NCBI GenBank assembly: GCA_025453415.1
Contig: JALOQL010000045.1
Location: 1-8,057, forward strand
Length of the DNA stretch: 8,057 bases
DNA from: Minisyncoccota bacterium
GTDB lineage: Bacteria; Patescibacteriota; Minisyncoccia; Minisyncoccales; UBA5738
Reading direction: 5' to 3'
The position numbers were made by a program, and so were the translations under genes. The notes below the pieces were generated by a model. The model saw nothing but the letters and a program-made list of their open reading frames with translations, searched no databases and was not told the origin of the DNA. The first letter of the stretch is position 1. Each line of letters starts with the position of its first letter. Below, one piece after another: positions 6,151 through 8,057 of this stretch.

Positions 6151-6615
6151 ATGTTCAATTTCGCCAAAAACGATTCCGCCAAAATCAAGAAGACCGCCGA
6201 GGACTTATTGAGGAAGATTGCTCCGGAAGCCGAAGTTTCGGTGTTTTTTCCCGAGGAAGGCACAGTATGTATTGATGTCAAGGTTGACGACGCCCAGGCG
6301 CTGATCGGGCCGGGTTCTGAGACTCTGTTGGCGCTGCAGCATCTTTTGCGGGTGATGTTGCGCAAGGGTTCCGACCAGCCGAACCGCATCGAGCTGGATA
6401 TCAACAATTTCAAGAAAAAAAGGAAGGAATACCTGAAGGAATTGGCGGTGGGGATCGCCAACGAAGTGGCGCTTTCCCAAAAGACCAAAATATTGCCGGC
6501 GATGAATGCCTACGAAAGGCGCGTGGTGCATATGGAGCTTTCTTTGCGCGAAGATATCGTTACCGAAAGTACCGGCAACGAACCGGAGCGGAAAGTGGTG
6601 GTCAAACCTAAATAA
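6151..6615 (+). CDS. jag: KH-R3H RNA-binding protein Jag/KhpB, short form
   Basis: Homologue of Jag/KhpB (EloR), an RNA-binding protein linked in Firmicutes to cell elongation and sporulation. At 154 residues it lacks the Jag_N domain seen in longer relatives (about 200 residues or more). A KH domain spans about 10-85. Its RNA-binding loop reads LIGPGSETLLALQHL at 51-65, where relatives typically have LIGKRGQTLDALQYL, so the GxxG loop becomes GPGS and loses its basic pair. An R3H domain spans about 88-154, with the R-x3-H motif R123-H127 inside NAYERRVVH and a family-typical end, GNEPERKVVVKPK. It follows yidC by 20 nt, the usual order. A G-run sits 13 nt before the ATG, too far for a good ribosome-binding site. 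The family is certain; the cellular role here is inferred. Confidence 0.92.
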   Translation: MFNFAKNDSAKIKKTAEDLLRKIAPEAEVSVFFPEEGTVCIDVKVDDAQALIGPGSETLLALQHLLRVMLRKGSDQPNRIELDINNFKKKRKEYLKELAVGIANEVALSQKTKILPAMNAYERRVVHMELSLREDIVTESTGNEPERKVVVKPK

Positions 6616-6651
6616 CCATTAACCATTAACCATTAACCATTAACCATTAAC
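6614..6651. repeat. AACCATT heptanucleotide tandem repeat (5 copies plus partial)
   Basis: Five perfect head-to-tail copies of AACCATT occupy 6614-6648, followed by a partial AAC at 6649-6651. The array begins within the jag stop codon (TAA, 6613-6615) and ends 2 nt before the terminator hairpin. It encodes nothing. Perfect short repeats like this may vary in copy number by replication slippage. Confidence 0.95.
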
Positions 6652-6653
6652 AC

Positions 6654-6676
6654 AAACCCCGCTTACGCGGGGTTTT
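6654..6676. terminator. Probable bidirectional terminator overlapping the end of the virB4-like gene
   Basis: AAACCCCGC (6654-6662) pairs with GCGGGGTTT (6667-6675) around a TTAC loop, a 9-bp stem. Flanking T runs are short on both strands (TTTT then GAG on +; TTTGTGTT on -), so termination may be moderate. The stop codon of the - strand gene lies in the loop, and its last codons form the right arm. Confidence 0.75.
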
Positions 6677-8057
6677 GAGTTGCGGATGCGGGTTGCTGGT
6701 TTTGCGGCGTCGTCTGTGCGGGCGCTTGTTCGGCGGGCCGCTGCATTTCTTCTTTTGCTTTCTTGATCTTGGCCAGTTCTTCGGGGTTGGTGGTGATGAT
6801 CTGGTCTTCGATGTATGAGGCCACCACTTTCATGGCCACGTGCTTCTGGCCGGCGAAGAACAGCCCCTCCCCGATCTCGGCTTCCAGGAGGAGATTCTTT
6901 TCCCGGTCGGTAAGGTTGAAGGTTTTTTGGACGACGTCGATGGTTGCCGGCGATTGTTTCATCAGCATCTGGATGGATGAGTTGGTGATGATCGGCTGGC
7001 CGTAGGTGGAGCGCATGAAATCCGCCACGTCCTGGGTGATTGTGGAGACCCCAAGCCAGTATTTGCGCGCGCGTTTGCATAGTCCGTACAGGAACGACGC
7101 GCCATCTTCGCTTTGCATCAGAACCCACGCTTCGTCGACGACCAGAATACGTTTGCGCAGTTTGGAGCGAACTTTGTTCCAAATGTAGTGCATGATGATG
7201 TACATCGCGGCGGTGCGCAGCTCGCTTTCCATGTCGCGGATGCCGAAGACCACCAGCGGCCGGTCCATGGAAACGTTGGTCGGCTGGTTGAAGAAGTCGG
7301 CGTAGGTGCCTTTGGTGAATTTGCGGATGCGCCGTACCAGCGAATCGGTGCCGTCCATGCCCTCCAGGACCGCTTCCAGATCCTGCATCAGCGGGGTTCG
7401 GGCGGCCCAGACCTTGGGATCGGTTTCCGGGGTGATGTCCTTGGCGGCATAGACCTCGGTCAAGGCCCGGTCGATGATCGCGTCCTCTTCGGGGGACAGG
7501 CCGCCCAGCAGGATGCGGACCAGGCCCACGATATTGATGACATTGGAACGGATGACGTCTGAGGGATTTTCGTCTTCGCGCGGTTCGGGCAGGTCGAAGG
7601 GGTTAATATGGTTGGGGGAAGTGAGGGATATGTTCAAGAATGATCCGCCGGTTGCCTCCGCCAGCGTCCGAAATTCATTTTCCGGATCGACCACGATGCC
7701 GTCCACGCCCAACATCATTGAGCGCAGGATTTCCAGTTTAATGGTATAGCTTTTGCCCGAGCCGGATTTGGCGAACATCACGCTATTGGCGTTTTCCAGG
7801 CTGAAGCGGTCGAACAGAATCAGGGAATTGTTGTGGAGGTTGGTGCCGTACAGGATGCCTTCATTGGCCGACAGGTCGAACGACACGAACGGGAAAGTCG
7901 ACGAAAGCGGCCCGGTGTTCATCGGGGTATATATCTGGATCTGGTCCAGGCCGTAGGCGCAGGTCGAGGTGAAGCCCTCCTTTTGCTGATACATCGATGG
8001 CTTGATGTAAACCAGCTTCGATTCCAGGATCGAGCGCAGAGTTGTTTCGATGTTGCG
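6663..8057 (-). CDS. VirB4/TraC-like type IV secretion ATPase, N-terminal part outside window
   Basis: FtsK/HerA-superfamily ATPase of the VirB4 (TraC, TrbE, ConE) type, which powers DNA or protein transfer or pilus assembly at the inner membrane. The visible part is the C-terminal 464 codons; the frame is open to the right edge (RNIETTLRS...), so the ATG at 7994 is internal. Counting from that Met, Walker A AKSGSGKS is at 75-82 and is followed by VDGIVVDPENEF. Walker B ILVVDEAW has D287-E288, and VSTITQDVADF follows, the expected order for VirB4 C-terminal domains. The last 25 or so residues are rich in Gln, Pro, Ala and Thr and look disordered. The gene is convergent with jag, and its stop (6663-6665) sits in a hairpin loop. 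Sampled lines look more GC-rich than dnaA or dnaN. No partner secretion genes are visible, so its substrate cannot be assigned. Confidence 0.88.
   Translation of the reverse strand, partial: RNIETTLRSILESKLVYIKPSMYQQKEGFTSTCAYGLDQIQIYTPMNTGPLSSTFPFVSFDLSANEGILYGTNLHNNSLILFDRFSLENANSVMFAKSGSGKSYTIKLEILRSMMLGVDGIVVDPENEFRTLAEATGGSFLNISLTSPNHINPFDLPEPREDENPSDVIRSNVINIVGLVRILLGGLSPEEDAIIDRALTEVYAAKDITPETDPKVWAARTPLMQDLEAVLEGMDGTDSLVRRIRKFTKGTYADFFNQPTNVSMDRPLVVFGIRDMESELRTAAMYIIMHYIWNKVRSKLRKRILVVDEAWVLMQSEDGASFLYGLCKRARKYWLGVSTITQDVADFMRSTYGQPIITNSSIQMLMKQSPATIDVVQKTFNLTDREKNLLLEAEIGEGLFFAGQKHVAMKVVASYIEDQIITTNPEELAKIKKAKEEMQRPAEQAPAQTTPQNQQPASATQNPA

Noticed and set aside
6614..6651. Reading the AACCATT array as a CRISPR, phage attachment site or telomere-like end.
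   Set aside because: There are no spacers, no flanking integrase or duplicated gene end, and the array is internal to the chromosome. It is a simple tandem repeat.
6640..7182. A 180-codon - strand frame overlapping the virB4-like gene.
   Set aside because: It runs out of frame within the Walker B region of the VirB4-like protein, and its Arg/His/Gly-rich translation resembles no family. It is a GC-driven shadow.

Overview
The window is a chromosomal replication-origin neighbourhood, most likely from a Candidate Phyla Radiation (Patescibacteria, Parcubacteria-like) genome. The basis is gene content and gene form rather than any marker phylogeny. The genes are compact, YidC is short and lacks a large periplasmic domain, the Jag/KhpB protein lacks its N-terminal domain, yidD is missing between rnpA and yidC, Shine-Dalgarno sequences are often weak, and a VirB4-type ATPase sits beside the origin. 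A low-GC Gram-positive-like origin layout fits too, but the proteins read as CPR.

Layout from left to right: (1) the 3' part of a class A penicillin-binding protein (PBP1A-like, + strand) that enters from the left edge; (2) a bidirectional terminator; (3) dnaN and dnaA on the - strand, separated by a 241-bp AT-rich gap that carries a perfect DnaA box, an apparent DnaA-trio tract and an AT-rich unwinding region; (4) a 415-bp divergent intergenic region with more DnaA boxes, promoters in both directions and an imperfect inverted repeat; (5) a + strand operon rpmH-rnpA-yidC-jag with 4-nt, overlapping and 20-nt junctions; (6) a five-copy AACCATT tandem repeat and a GC-rich hairpin; (7) a convergent - strand VirB4-like ATPase gene that runs off the right edge.

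The core genes join replication initiation (DnaA), the sliding clamp (DnaN), ribosome and RNase P components (L34, RnpA), membrane-protein insertion (YidC) and an RNA-binding regulator (Jag/KhpB). The order dnaN-dnaA-oriC-rpmH-rnpA-yidC-jag is the ancient bacterial origin cluster. The G/C strand bias changes sign near dnaA: the + strand is C-rich on the left and G-rich on the right. This agrees with a bidirectional origin and implies that both flanking genes (PBP and VirB4-like) are transcribed head-on to replication.

I see no CRISPR array, rRNA, tRNA or insertion sequence. I found no clearly new multi-gene system. The points most worth a second look are the bipartite origin with a DnaA-trio-like tract, the DnaA box that abuts a promoter -10, the altered GxxG loop of the Jag KH domain, the inverted and tandem repeats, and the VirB4-like gene whose last codons form part of a terminator hairpin.
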